Under the pieces are notes generated by a model. That model was given only the letters and a program-made list of their open reading frames with translations, made no database searches and was not told the origin of the DNA. From an uncultured Clostridia bacterium (GTDB taxonomy: Bacteria; Bacillota; Clostridia; TANB77; CAG-508), in NCBI GenBank assembly GCA_947624365.1, contig CANQJY010000005.1, positions 1-26,887 of the forward strand: a stretch of 26,887 nucleotides of DNA. The letters are read 5' to 3'. Shown piece after piece: positions 14,651-22,425 of this stretch (position 1 is the stretch's first letter; every line of letters begins with the position of its first letter). The position numbers and the translations under genes are program-made.

Positions 14651-14691
14651 AAACTTTAGGCATATACAAAAATGTATATGCCTAAAAGTTT
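14651..14691 (+). promoter_or_regulatory. Long hairpin after the pilin pair, without T-tract
   Basis: A perfect 14-bp stem (14655-14668 with 14673-14686), loop AAAA, extends by four more pairs beyond one bulged A. An A-rich stretch, not a T-run, follows on the plus strand. It probably acts as a 3' stabiliser or processing site for pilin mRNA, lowering expression of the downstream peptidase gene, or as a weak terminator. Confidence 0.6.
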
Positions 14692-14714
14692 AAAAATAAA
14701 GAGAAGGAAGTATA

Positions 14715-15521
14715 ATGGATTACATATTTTATTTATTTATATTTATAATAGGAATTGTATTTGGAAGTTTTTACACACTAGCAGTTTATCGTATACCAAA
14801 AAAACAAGACATTACACATACACATTCATATTGTCCAAATTGTCAACATAAATTAAGCTTTTTAGACTTAATTCCATTATTCAGTTATATCTTTTTAAAA
14901 GGTAAATGTAGATATTGTAAAGAAAAAATCCGTCCAAGATATTTTATTATAGAACTTATATCAGGACTACTTTTTGTAATATTTGCGCATTTAATAAATT
15001 TTAATTTACAAAATTTAACAATTGCAAAAATATTAGACTTCTCATTTTTAATATTGTATTTTACATTTGTTGTTTTAATAGCAGGTACAGATAAAGATAA
15101 TAGACAAATATATAAAGGAATAAGTTATTATGGAATAATAATATCAATTATGTATATGATATATCTATACATAATAGTACATACTAGTATTTATAGATAT
15201 GCCATATATTTAATATTGTATGCAGTCATATTATTGTTAGATAATATAACTCTACGAAAATATGCAAAAAATACATATGTATATGGTATTATACTTACTA
15301 TTATTACAATGTGCATATTTACAGGAGAATATATAGTATTTGAAAGTATAATTACTGTATTATTAGCTTCATTTATATATTTATTAATAAAAACAATTCA
15401 AAATAAAATAAAAGCTAAAAAAGAAAAATTTTATAAAAAAATGCAAATAGGATATATGTTAGGAATTTCAAATATTTCATTTTTAATATATATTTTAGCA
15501 GTACAACAGTATTTTCTATAA
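14715..15521 (+). CDS. pilD: Type IV prepilin peptidase (A24 family), atypical catalytic site
   Basis: A 268-residue polytopic aspartic peptidase that should cleave the prepilin leaders and methylate the new N-terminus. The family start GSFYTLAVYRIP (17-28) is followed by a zinc-type module with Cys40, Cys43, Cys65 and Cys68 and the motif IRPRYFIIELISG. The first catalytic aspartate is likely Asp126 in GTDKDNRQIYKG. The usual second motif, GxGD followed by Lys, is absent; TGEYIVFE (Glu205) is the nearest stretch at the expected position. About seven or eight hydrophobic segments are visible. AGAAGGAAG precedes the ATG. It lies between major and minor pilin genes. Confidence 0.88.
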   Translation: MDYIFYLFIFIIGIVFGSFYTLAVYRIPKKQDITHTHSYCPNCQHKLSFLDLIPLFSYIFLKGKCRYCKEKIRPRYFIIELISGLLFVIFAHLINFNLQNLTIAKILDFSFLILYFTFVVLIAGTDKDNRQIYKGISYYGIIISIMYMIYLYIIVHTSIYRYAIYLILYAVILLLDNITLRKYAKNTYVYGIILTIITMCIFTGEYIVFESIITVLLASFIYLLIKTIQNKIKAKKEKFYKKMQIGYMLGISNISFLIYILAVQQYFL

Positions 15522-15537
15522 TTAAGAGGAAGGTTTT

Positions 15538-15990
15538 ATGATGAAAAAAAAATTTAGTAGCGAAAAAGGAATAACATCAGCAGACATTATAGTAGCTGTT
15601 ATCTTAATTACAATATTTATTACAATTCTTATTGTTGCATCAGATACACTTAGAAAAGACAGTCAAACAATAGAACGTGAAGCAGAAGCAATGTATTATG
15701 CAATAAATGCAATTGAAATGGCAAAGGGACAAGATTTTAGTGTTCTTCCGGCTAAAGGAACAAATAAAATACAAAATGTACCTGAATTACAAGATGGATA
15801 TATTAAAGATAAAGATGGAAATACAACACCATATTATCAAACAATTACAGTAGAAGATTATACAGAACTAGGGCAAAATTTTGACAAAGAACCTGAAATC
15901 TTAAAGAAAATCACAGTAACTATAGCATACCAACAAAATGATCAGGAAAAAAATGTAACATTATCTACTATTAGAACTAAGGAGGAATAG
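15538..15990 (+). CDS. Minor pilin / pseudopilin (PilV-like)
   Basis: A 150-residue prepilin-like protein. A basic leader MMKKKFSSEKG is followed by ITSADIIVAVILITIFITILIV, so cleavage is expected after Gly11. The residue at mature position 5 is Asp, a conservative stand-in for the usual Glu. The globular part (about 40-150) begins with a helix EREAEAMYYAINAIEMAKGQDF, reminiscent of PilV/GspI-type pseudopilins that sit at the pilus tip (quoted in part). Two ATGs in a row follow AGAGGAAGG. It is separated from the next minor pilin gene by one base. Confidence 0.75.
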   Translation: MMKKKFSSEKGITSADIIVAVILITIFITILIVASDTLRKDSQTIEREAEAMYYAINAIEMAKGQDFSVLPAKGTNKIQNVPELQDGYIKDKDGNTTPYYQTITVEDYTELGQNFDKEPEILKKITVTIAYQQNDQEKNVTLSTIRTKEE

Positions 15991-15991
15991 C

Positions 15992-16447
15992 ATGAGAGGA
16001 GAAAAAGGAATTACAACTGCAAGTATTATTGTATATGTTATTGTTGCAATTGTTGTGGTATCTTTACTTTCTGTAGTTACAGGATATTTTAGACATACAA
16101 TGCTTACAAATTTAAGAGAAGATAGAAATAATAGTAAATATATTGAGTTTGCTAGTTATTTTGTACAAGACATTGAACAACAAGGGAATGAGGTATTAAC
16201 AGCAAAAGAAATGGAAGATGCTCAAGGAGATAAAATTTACTATATTCAATTTTCAAATGGAAATATATATGAATATTCTCAAGGAAATAAAATAATCTAT
16301 CGAAATCAAATACCTATTTGTGAAGATGTAGATTTATGCCAATTTATTTATGGAAAAGATAAATTCGAAAGAAAAACAGTTACAGTCTATTTTAAAGCAG
16401 GAGATTTTGTAAGAGTAAATGATAATGCAATAACATTTTATATGTAA
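15992..16447 (+). CDS. Minor pilin / pseudopilin (PilW/GspJ-like position)
   Basis: A 151-residue prepilin-like protein. A very short leader MRGEKG precedes ITTASIIVYVIVAIVVVSLL, so cleavage is expected after Gly6; mature position 5 is Ser. The remainder has a helix, then alternating beta-type segments ending FVRVNDNAITFYM. Two cysteines in ICEDVDLC (about residues 110-117) may form a disulfide loop. The start codon overlaps the region just after the previous stop, with AAGGAGG inside the previous gene's end. Minor pilins prime pilus assembly; which one this is cannot be fixed from sequence. Confidence 0.7.
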   Translation: MRGEKGITTASIIVYVIVAIVVVSLLSVVTGYFRHTMLTNLREDRNNSKYIEFASYFVQDIEQQGNEVLTAKEMEDAQGDKIYYIQFSNGNIYEYSQGNKIIYRNQIPICEDVDLCQFIYGKDKFERKTVTVYFKAGDFVRVNDNAITFYM

Positions 16448-16535
16448 TTATTGGTAATTACGAAAAAGACTATAAAAAAAAATAAAAATATTATATAATA
16501 TAAAAGAGGGTACAAAAGAAAGGAGAAACAAATAT

Positions 16536-18170
16536 ATGGATATACGTAGAAAACAACCTATGGGTGTAGAATTAGTAAAAATGGGAGTTGTAAAAGAAAG
16601 CGACATAGAAAGAGCATTACAATTTCAAAAAGAAAATCCTAATATGAAAATAGGAGACATATTATATGAATTAGATGTTTGTGAACCAACAACATTAATT
16701 AATGCAATTGCAGAAATTGTTGGAGCAAAGGGAATTTTATTAACAAGTAATCTTATTAAAATTAATATAACAGATTATATTCCAAAAGATGTAGCCAAAA
16801 AAGATAAAGCAATTCCATTTGATGTTTCAAATGGAAAACTTAAAGTATGTTTTCCAAATAATTTTGATACTAGAAAGATGGAGGCTGTGCGTCTTTTAGT
16901 CTTAAATAAGGGATTAATTATGGATCCTTATGTTACATTTTCACAACAAATAGATAAAGTGCTAGCATCATTAGAGGGAAATATAGTAGAAGATATTGAA
17001 GACATAGATAGCACATCAACAACAGGATTAGTAGACAATATTATAAAAACAGGAATAGAAAGACGTGCAAGTGATATACATATTGAACCATTACAAAATG
17101 AAATTAGAGTTCGTTATCGTATTGATGGAGAATTATATACAGCAGCAGCAATAAAAATAGAAAAACAATCACAACTAATAGGAAGATTAAAAGCAATTTC
17201 AAATATGCATCAAGAAAAACAAGAAGCACAAGATGGAAGAATTACATCTTATGAAAATTATAATATTCGTGTATCATCTCAACCAAATATATATGGAGAA
17301 AAATTTGTGCTAAGATTATTAAAGAAAAATACAGATGTTAGAAGCATATTTGAATTAGGATATCCAGGTGATGATGAAAGTGTTAGAAAAAGCTTTAATA
17401 AGAAAAATAGTATAACAATTATAGCAGCACCTACAGGAGAAGGAAAAACAACAACATTATACAGTATTATTGATTACTTAAATAAACCAGAAATCAATAT
17501 TACCACTATAGAAGATCCAGTAGAAATTCGTATAAATGGATTAAATCAAATTGAAATAGGACCAAAAGCAACATTTTCAGGCTCTTTAAGAACTGTTTTA
17601 AGACAGGACCCAGATGTAATTTTAGTAGGAGAAATACGTGACTTAGAAACAGCAGAAATTGCAATACAAGCTGGACAAACAGGACATTATGTTTTGTCAA
17701 CAATCCATACAATTGACAGTATAGAAGTAATAAATCGTTTAAGAAAAATAGGAGTATCTGATTATGACATAGGAAGTATTTTAGCAACATCAGTATCAGA
17801 AAGATTGGTAAGAAAAGTTTGCCCTAAATGTAAGAGAGAAAGAGATTTCACACAAGAAGAAAAAGAAATCATGACAAAATTAATGAACAGATATGGAGAA
17901 GAAATTAATTTTGAAGGAAAGAAAACATATGATACTGTTGGATGCAAGTATTGCAATAATACAGGATTTTACGAAAGAATTGGTATATTCGAAATATTAG
18001 ATATTACAGACGAAATAAGAGAATTAATTGTACAAGGTGCATCTAATATGGAAATAAGAAGTAAAGCACTAGAATTAGGATATAGGCCACTTGTAGTAGA
18101 TGGTATGAGGAAAGTATTAGATGGTATTACTACATTAGATGAACTTAATAATAAAATACTATTATATTAA
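16536..18170 (+). CDS. pilB: Type IV pilus extension ATPase PilB
   Basis: A 544-residue GspE/PilB-family hexameric ATPase that powers pilin insertion. The N-terminal GspE-N (MshEN-like) domain spans about 1-140, then the N2 domain with the Asp/His boxes near RRASDIHIEP. Walker A is GEGKT (301-305), the Asp box DPVE at 327-330, Walker B DPDVILVGEIRD (358-369), and the His box TGHYVLSTIHT (382-392). A zinc knuckle is formed by Cys429, Cys432, Cys470 and Cys473. MshEN domains can bind c-di-GMP, but the RLGxx motifs are not clearly seen here. AAAGGAG lies 10 bases before ATG. A TATAAT at 16494-16499 could be an internal promoter, without a good -35. Confidence 0.95.
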   Translation: MDIRRKQPMGVELVKMGVVKESDIERALQFQKENPNMKIGDILYELDVCEPTTLINAIAEIVGAKGILLTSNLIKINITDYIPKDVAKKDKAIPFDVSNGKLKVCFPNNFDTRKMEAVRLLVLNKGLIMDPYVTFSQQIDKVLASLEGNIVEDIEDIDSTSTTGLVDNIIKTGIERRASDIHIEPLQNEIRVRYRIDGELYTAAAIKIEKQSQLIGRLKAISNMHQEKQEAQDGRITSYENYNIRVSSQPNIYGEKFVLRLLKKNTDVRSIFELGYPGDDESVRKSFNKKNSITIIAAPTGEGKTTTLYSIIDYLNKPEINITTIEDPVEIRINGLNQIEIGPKATFSGSLRTVLRQDPDVILVGEIRDLETAEIAIQAGQTGHYVLSTIHTIDSIEVINRLRKIGVSDYDIGSILATSVSERLVRKVCPKCKRERDFTQEEKEIMTKLMNRYGEEINFEGKKTYDTVGCKYCNNTGFYERIGIFEILDITDEIRELIVQGASNMEIRSKALELGYRPLVVDGMRKVLDGITTLDELNNKILLY

Positions 18171-18194
18171 CAAAAGAAAGGATGAAGAAAACCT

Positions 18195-19295
18195 ATGGTA
18201 AATATGGATAAAATATTAGATAAAGTAATTGAAAAGGATGCATCTGATGTTCACTTAATCTGTGGAAACAAGCCAATGTTGAGAATTGCAAGAGAGTTAA
18301 TACCATTAGAAGGTTCAGAAGTTTTAACACCAGATGATATGAACGAAATATATGACTATTTAGTAAGAGGAAATCTTGAAAAAGATACAGTATTTCACGA
18401 TACAAGAAAATTAGATATGTCATATGAATATGAAGGAATACGTTTTAGGGTAAATATATCAAATTCTTTTGATATACCACTATGTACTCTAAGGTTAATA
18501 AAAAATGAATTACCATCATTTGAAGAATTAGGTGTACCAGATATTGTTAGAAGAATGACACAACAAACACAAGGATTGATGTTAGTAACAGGAAAAACAA
18601 ACTCAGGAAAAACAACAACATTAAATGCATTAATTAATGATATAAATGAAACCCAAAACAGAAAAATACTAACACTTGAAAACCCAGTAGAATTTAGACA
18701 TAAATCTAAAAAATCTTTAATTGTACAAAAAGAAGTAGGAAAAGGACAAGATATATTAACATTTAGTGATGGTGTAAAAAATGCATTAAGAGAGGACTGC
18801 GACATACTAGTTATTGGAGAGATTAGAGATAAAATAACAATGGAAGCCGCTATTGAAATGGCAGAATCAGGACATTTGGTAATAGGAACATTACATACAA
18901 AATCTTGTGCAGAAACAATTGACAGAATGATAAACTTCTATGAAGTTCGTGACCAAGCAAGTATAAAATATTTATTATCAGCTTTATTAAAACTAGTTGT
19001 ATCACAAAGATTATTAAAAGGAAGAGATGGAAAATTAGTATTATTACCAGAAGTTATGGTAGTTGATAATATTGTAGCTGGTATTATAAGAAAAGAAAAA
19101 ATCAGCGTATCAGAAATAGAAGATGCAATTCAAAGTAATGCTGATAAAGGAAGTATAGGACTTATTAATTCATTAGCAGAAGCATTTGTAAGTGATAAGA
19201 TTACACTTGAACAAGCAAAAGCACAATTGGAAGAAAAAAATATAGAAATATTAAACAGAACAATTATGCAATTAAAAATTAAACATGGAAAATAA
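18195..19295 (+). CDS. pilT: Type IV pilus retraction ATPase PilT
   Basis: A 366-residue PilT-family ATPase that disassembles the pilus for retraction and twitching motility. The start region DASDVHLICGNKPMLRI is typical. Walker A is GKTNSGKTTT (133-142), unusual in having Lys and Asn where PilT generally has Pro and Gly. Walker B is DCDILVIGEIRD, the catalytic Glu being in GEIRD, followed by the His box SGHLVIGTLHT. The C-terminal domain (about 240-366) includes SIKYLLSALLKLVVSQRLL, the PilT-specific region (quoted in part). The presence of both PilB and PilT argues for a dynamic pilus rather than a simple secretion pseudopilus. It follows pilB by 24 bases. Confidence 0.94.
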   Translation: MVNMDKILDKVIEKDASDVHLICGNKPMLRIARELIPLEGSEVLTPDDMNEIYDYLVRGNLEKDTVFHDTRKLDMSYEYEGIRFRVNISNSFDIPLCTLRLIKNELPSFEELGVPDIVRRMTQQTQGLMLVTGKTNSGKTTTLNALINDINETQNRKILTLENPVEFRHKSKKSLIVQKEVGKGQDILTFSDGVKNALREDCDILVIGEIRDKITMEAAIEMAESGHLVIGTLHTKSCAETIDRMINFYEVRDQASIKYLLSALLKLVVSQRLLKGRDGKLVLLPEVMVVDNIVAGIIRKEKISVSEIEDAIQSNADKGSIGLINSLAEAFVSDKITLEQAKAQLEEKNIEILNRTIMQLKIKHGK

Positions 19296-19308
19296 CAGGA
19301 GGTAAATT

Positions 19309-20649
19309 ATGGCTGTATACATTTATAAAGCAATGACAAAAAATGGTTTAATTGTTAAAAACAAAGTAGAGTCAGTAACAAAGCAAAATTTAATTAATAT
19401 GCTAAAAGAAAATGATTTGTTACCAATTAGTATCAATAAAGTACCATATTTACATAAAAAGCCACATACTAAGAAAAAGAAAAATATTAATGAAGCAGAA
19501 TACTTAAAATCTTTAAATACAACAGAAATTGAAGAAACAAATAAACCTTCTACAAAAGAAAGAATAAAGATGTATCTTGCTCAGACTCAAAAAATAACAC
19601 AAAGAGATTTAGTAGTATTCACACAAAATTTTTATTTATTGAAAAAAGCAAACTTTAATAATATACATGCATTAAGAACACTTCTTGATAGTACGGAAAA
19701 CTATATATTTAGGCAAATTATAGAAGATATTTTAGTAGGTGTAGAATCTGGTGAAAACATGTATACAACAATGGAATATTATGAAGATGTTTTCCCATAT
19801 ATCTATGTAAATATGATTAAAGTAGGAGAATTATCAGGATCATTAACAAATTCTCTAGAACAAGCCGTTAAATATTTGGATGATACAAATGCAGTTAATA
19901 AGAAATTAAGAAATATATTAATTCCAAATATAATTCAATTTGCATTATTAATTGTTATGTTGGTTGTAGGAACATTAGTAGCAATACCAGCTATTCAAAA
20001 TGTGTATGATGAATTGGGAACAAAAGATACTTTGCCAGCAATTACTTTATGGTTCCAAGATGTAATGAATGTAGCAATTAAATTTTGGTATATACCAGTA
20101 CTGATTTTGGCTGGTATAGCAGTTGCAGGAATACTTTATATTAGAACGCCAAAAGGAAAATACAACTTTGACTATTTTAAATATAAAGCTCCTGTTTTTG
20201 GAGAATTGATTTTTGCATTAGACTTCTCTAGATTAATGAAAGCAATGCTTTTAAATTTAAGAAATGGTATGCGTATACAAGAATCAATGGAAGTTAGTAA
20301 AAACGTTGTAAAAAATCACGTAATGCGTGCTATGATAGAAACATCAATTAATAACATATTAATTGGTTCATCTTGGATAGAACCATTTGAAAAATCAGGG
20401 CTATGTAAATCAATGATTACAGAAATGTTAAAAATAGGAATGAGAACAGACCTAACTGAAATGATGGAAAAATTAGTAGAATACATGCAAATAGATATTG
20501 ATGACATTATGACAAAGATTATGAAAGCGTTACCACAAATTGTATATTCAATTGTAGGTGTTGTATTAATCTTCTTTGTAATAGTAGTATTAGTACCATG
20601 TATCCAAGTTTATATGGGTAACTTCTTATTCTCAGCATACTTAGATTAA
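19309..20649 (+). CDS. pilC: Type IV pilus inner-membrane platform protein PilC
   Basis: A 446-residue GspF/PilC-family protein that couples the ATPases to pilin in the membrane. The N-terminal start YIYKAMTKNG matches the family's YxYxAxxxxG. Two homologous GspF domains follow: about 100-225 (FTQNFYLLKKANFN, GELSGSLTNSLEQ) and about 300-425 (LDFSRLMKAMLLNLRNGM, quoted in part, and KIGMRTDLTEMMEKL). Hydrophobic segments are near 197-225, 255-278 and 410-435. A Lys-rich insert (about 50-65, HKKPHTKKKK) is not usual. It starts 13 bases after pilT with AGGAGG. It is the last gene of the pilus locus; palindrome copy C begins 22 bases after its stop codon. Confidence 0.94.
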   Translation: MAVYIYKAMTKNGLIVKNKVESVTKQNLINMLKENDLLPISINKVPYLHKKPHTKKKKNINEAEYLKSLNTTEIEETNKPSTKERIKMYLAQTQKITQRDLVVFTQNFYLLKKANFNNIHALRTLLDSTENYIFRQIIEDILVGVESGENMYTTMEYYEDVFPYIYVNMIKVGELSGSLTNSLEQAVKYLDDTNAVNKKLRNILIPNIIQFALLIVMLVVGTLVAIPAIQNVYDELGTKDTLPAITLWFQDVMNVAIKFWYIPVLILAGIAVAGILYIRTPKGKYNFDYFKYKAPVFGELIFALDFSRLMKAMLLNLRNGMRIQESMEVSKNVVKNHVMRAMIETSINNILIGSSWIEPFEKSGLCKSMITEMLKIGMRTDLTEMMEKLVEYMQIDIDDIMTKIMKALPQIVYSIVGVVLIFFVIVVLVPCIQVYMGNFLFSAYLD

Positions 20650-20670
20650 GAAAAAGGGAAAATTTTTTCC

Positions 20671-20737
20671 CTGTCCCATTGGGGACGGTCCTTTTTTGGA
20701 CATTTTGTCCAAAAAAGGACCGTCCCCAATGGGACAG
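20671..20737. repeat. Perfect 32-bp palindrome, copy C, between pilC and tktC
   Basis: Arms 20671-20702 and 20706-20737 pair at all 32 positions around a TTT loop. It carries the shared core, with outer arms CTGTCCCATT unlike A or B but mirrored exactly. A separate small stem GGGAAAA/TTTTCCC (20656-20671) abuts it. The right end is 12 bases before the tktC start and its last bases abut the ribosome binding site. Confidence 0.95.
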
Positions 20738-20749
20738 AGAGGGGTAAAT

Positions 20750-21679
20750 ATGAAAGAAGAAAAAAAAGCAACACGTCAAAGTTATGGAGAAGCACTTGTA
20801 GAGTTAGGAAAGCAAAATTCAAATGTTGTTGTATTAGATGCTGATTTAGCAGGAGCAACAAAAACAGAAATGTTTGCAAAAGAATTTCCTAACAGATTTT
20901 TTGATATTGGAATTGCAGAACAAGATATGATGTCAACAGCAGCAGGATTGGCTACTTGTGGGAAAATCCCATATGCAAGTACATTTGCTATGTTTGCAGC
21001 AGGAAGGGCATATGACCAAATTAGAAATAGTATTTGTTATCCTGAATTACCAGTTAAAATCTGTGCTACACATGCTGGAATTACAGTAGGAGAAGATGGA
21101 GCAACACATCAAATGATAGAAGATATATCTTTAATGCGTACACTTCCTAATATGACTGTTATGTCAGTTAGTGATGATGTGCAAACTAAATGGGCTGTTA
21201 AGGAAATCTCAAAATTACAAAAACCAGTTTATTTACGTTTATCAAGATTAGCAACAAACATAATTTATGAAGAAAATCAAACATTTGAAATAGGAAAAGC
21301 AGTGCAATTAGGAGAAGGTACAGATGGAACTATTTTTTGCACAGGTGTAACAGTAGCAGAAGGTTTAAAAGCTCAAGAAATATTACAACAAAAAGGAATT
21401 AATGTTAGAGTAATAGATATTCATACAATAAAACCAATTGATAAAGAAATCATTGTAAAATCAGCAAAGGAAACTAAAAAATTAATTTCTATAGAAGATC
21501 ATAATATTATAGGTGGATTAGGTAGTGCTATATCTGAAGTATTAACAGAAATATACCCAAAACAATTAATTAGATTAGGGATACCAGATACATTTGGAAA
21601 ATCAGGAAAAGCGACAGAATTAATGAAATATTTTGGTATAAGTGCAGATAATATTGTAGAACAGTTTGTAAATTTGTAA
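20750..21679 (+). CDS. Transketolase, C-terminal subunit (split type)
   Basis: A 309-residue protein equal to the pyrimidine-binding and C-terminal domains of transketolase. The catalytic Glu is in DIGIAEQDMM, followed by the PYR-domain segment YASTFAMFAAGRAYDQIR (quoted in part) and the HAGITVGEDGATHQ loop. Residues about 190-309 form the transketolase C-domain. In split transketolases a separate N-terminal subunit of about 270-280 residues binds the thiamine diphosphate pyrophosphate, usually encoded just upstream. Here the upstream neighbour is pilC, so the partner is not in the window. ATG 20750 follows AGAGGGG; longer in-frame starts only translate the palindrome. Confidence 0.9.
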   Translation: MKEEKKATRQSYGEALVELGKQNSNVVVLDADLAGATKTEMFAKEFPNRFFDIGIAEQDMMSTAAGLATCGKIPYASTFAMFAAGRAYDQIRNSICYPELPVKICATHAGITVGEDGATHQMIEDISLMRTLPNMTVMSVSDDVQTKWAVKEISKLQKPVYLRLSRLATNIIYEENQTFEIGKAVQLGEGTDGTIFCTGVTVAEGLKAQEILQQKGINVRVIDIHTIKPIDKEIIVKSAKETKKLISIEDHNIIGGLGSAISEVLTEIYPKQLIRLGIPDTFGKSGKATELMKYFGISADNIVEQFVNL

Positions 21680-21686
21680 AAAAGTA

Positions 21687-21715
21687 TTGCAAAAGTGCCG
21701 ATTTATTGGTATCAT
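21687..21715 (+). promoter_or_regulatory. Predicted sigma-A promoter for ftsEX
   Basis: TTGCAA (21687-21692), a 17-base spacer, and TATCAT (21710-21715), directly before the ftsE ribosome binding site. The leader would be very short (about 15-20 bases). Confidence 0.5.
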
Positions 21716-21738
21716 AGAAGTTGAAAGGAATGTTAACG

Positions 21739-22425
21739 ATGATAGAATTTAGAAATGTAAATAAAACATATGATACAGGAACTGATGCTGTTATAAATGC
21801 AAATTTTGTTATCGAAAAGGGAGAATTTGCATTTCTAGTAGGAAGTTCAGGAAGTGGAAAATCAACACTAATCAAACTTATTTTAAAAGAAGAAGAACCA
21901 ACATCAGGAAATATTATTATAAATGGAAAAGATACAACATATTTAAAACCAAATCGAGTTCCATATTTAAGAAGAAGTATGGGAGTTGTATTTCAAGACT
22001 TCAGATTATTACCAGATAAAACTGTATATGACAATGTAGCATATGCAATGTATATTGTTAGAGCAACACCAAGGCATATTAGAAGACAAGTTCCAATGAT
22101 ATTATCTATGGTAGGTTTAAGTAATAAAGCAAAGATGTATCCAAATGAATTATCAGGAGGAGAACAACAAAGAGTAGCATTAGCAAGAGCATTAGTAAAT
22201 GCACCATCTATGTTAATTGCTGATGAGCCAACAGGAAACTTAGATCCAGATACAGCATGGGATATAATGACATTATTAAACGAAATTAATATGAGAGGAA
22301 CAACAGTTGTTGTTGCAACACACGCAAAAGATATAGTAGACAGAATGAAAAAAAGAGTTATCCATATACAAAATGGCAATATTATAAGAGATGACAAAAA
22401 AGGTGGGTATGATTATGAAATATAA
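21739..22425 (+). CDS. ftsE: Cell division ATP-binding protein FtsE
   Basis: A 228-residue ABC ATPase, partner of FtsX. Walker A is GSSGSGKST, the Q-loop is in VFQDFRLL, the signature LSGGEQQR, Walker B LIADEPTGNLD, and the switch His in VATHAKD. The N-terminus MIEFRNVNKTY matches FtsE, so ATG 21739 was taken, 8 bases after AAAGGAA; an upstream TTG (21721) falls in that ribosome-binding stretch. FtsEX does not transport a solute; it uses ATP hydrolysis to activate a cell-wall hydrolase across the membrane. It overlaps ftsX by 11 bases. Confidence 0.96.
   Translation: MIEFRNVNKTYDTGTDAVINANFVIEKGEFAFLVGSSGSGKSTLIKLILKEEEPTSGNIIINGKDTTYLKPNRVPYLRRSMGVVFQDFRLLPDKTVYDNVAYAMYIVRATPRHIRRQVPMILSMVGLSNKAKMYPNELSGGEQQRVALARALVNAPSMLIADEPTGNLDPDTAWDIMTLLNEINMRGTTVVVATHAKDIVDRMKKRVIHIQNGNIIRDDKKGGYDYEI

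Noticed and set aside
16471..16499. Internal promoter before pilB
   Set aside because: TATAAT is present, but the -35 region is only A/T-rich with no TTGACA-like sequence; chance matches are expected in this AT-rich DNA.
20696..20749. Longer transketolase start inside palindrome copy C
   Set aside because: It starts at a TTG within the palindrome, without ribosome binding site, while ATG 20750 has AGAGGGG.
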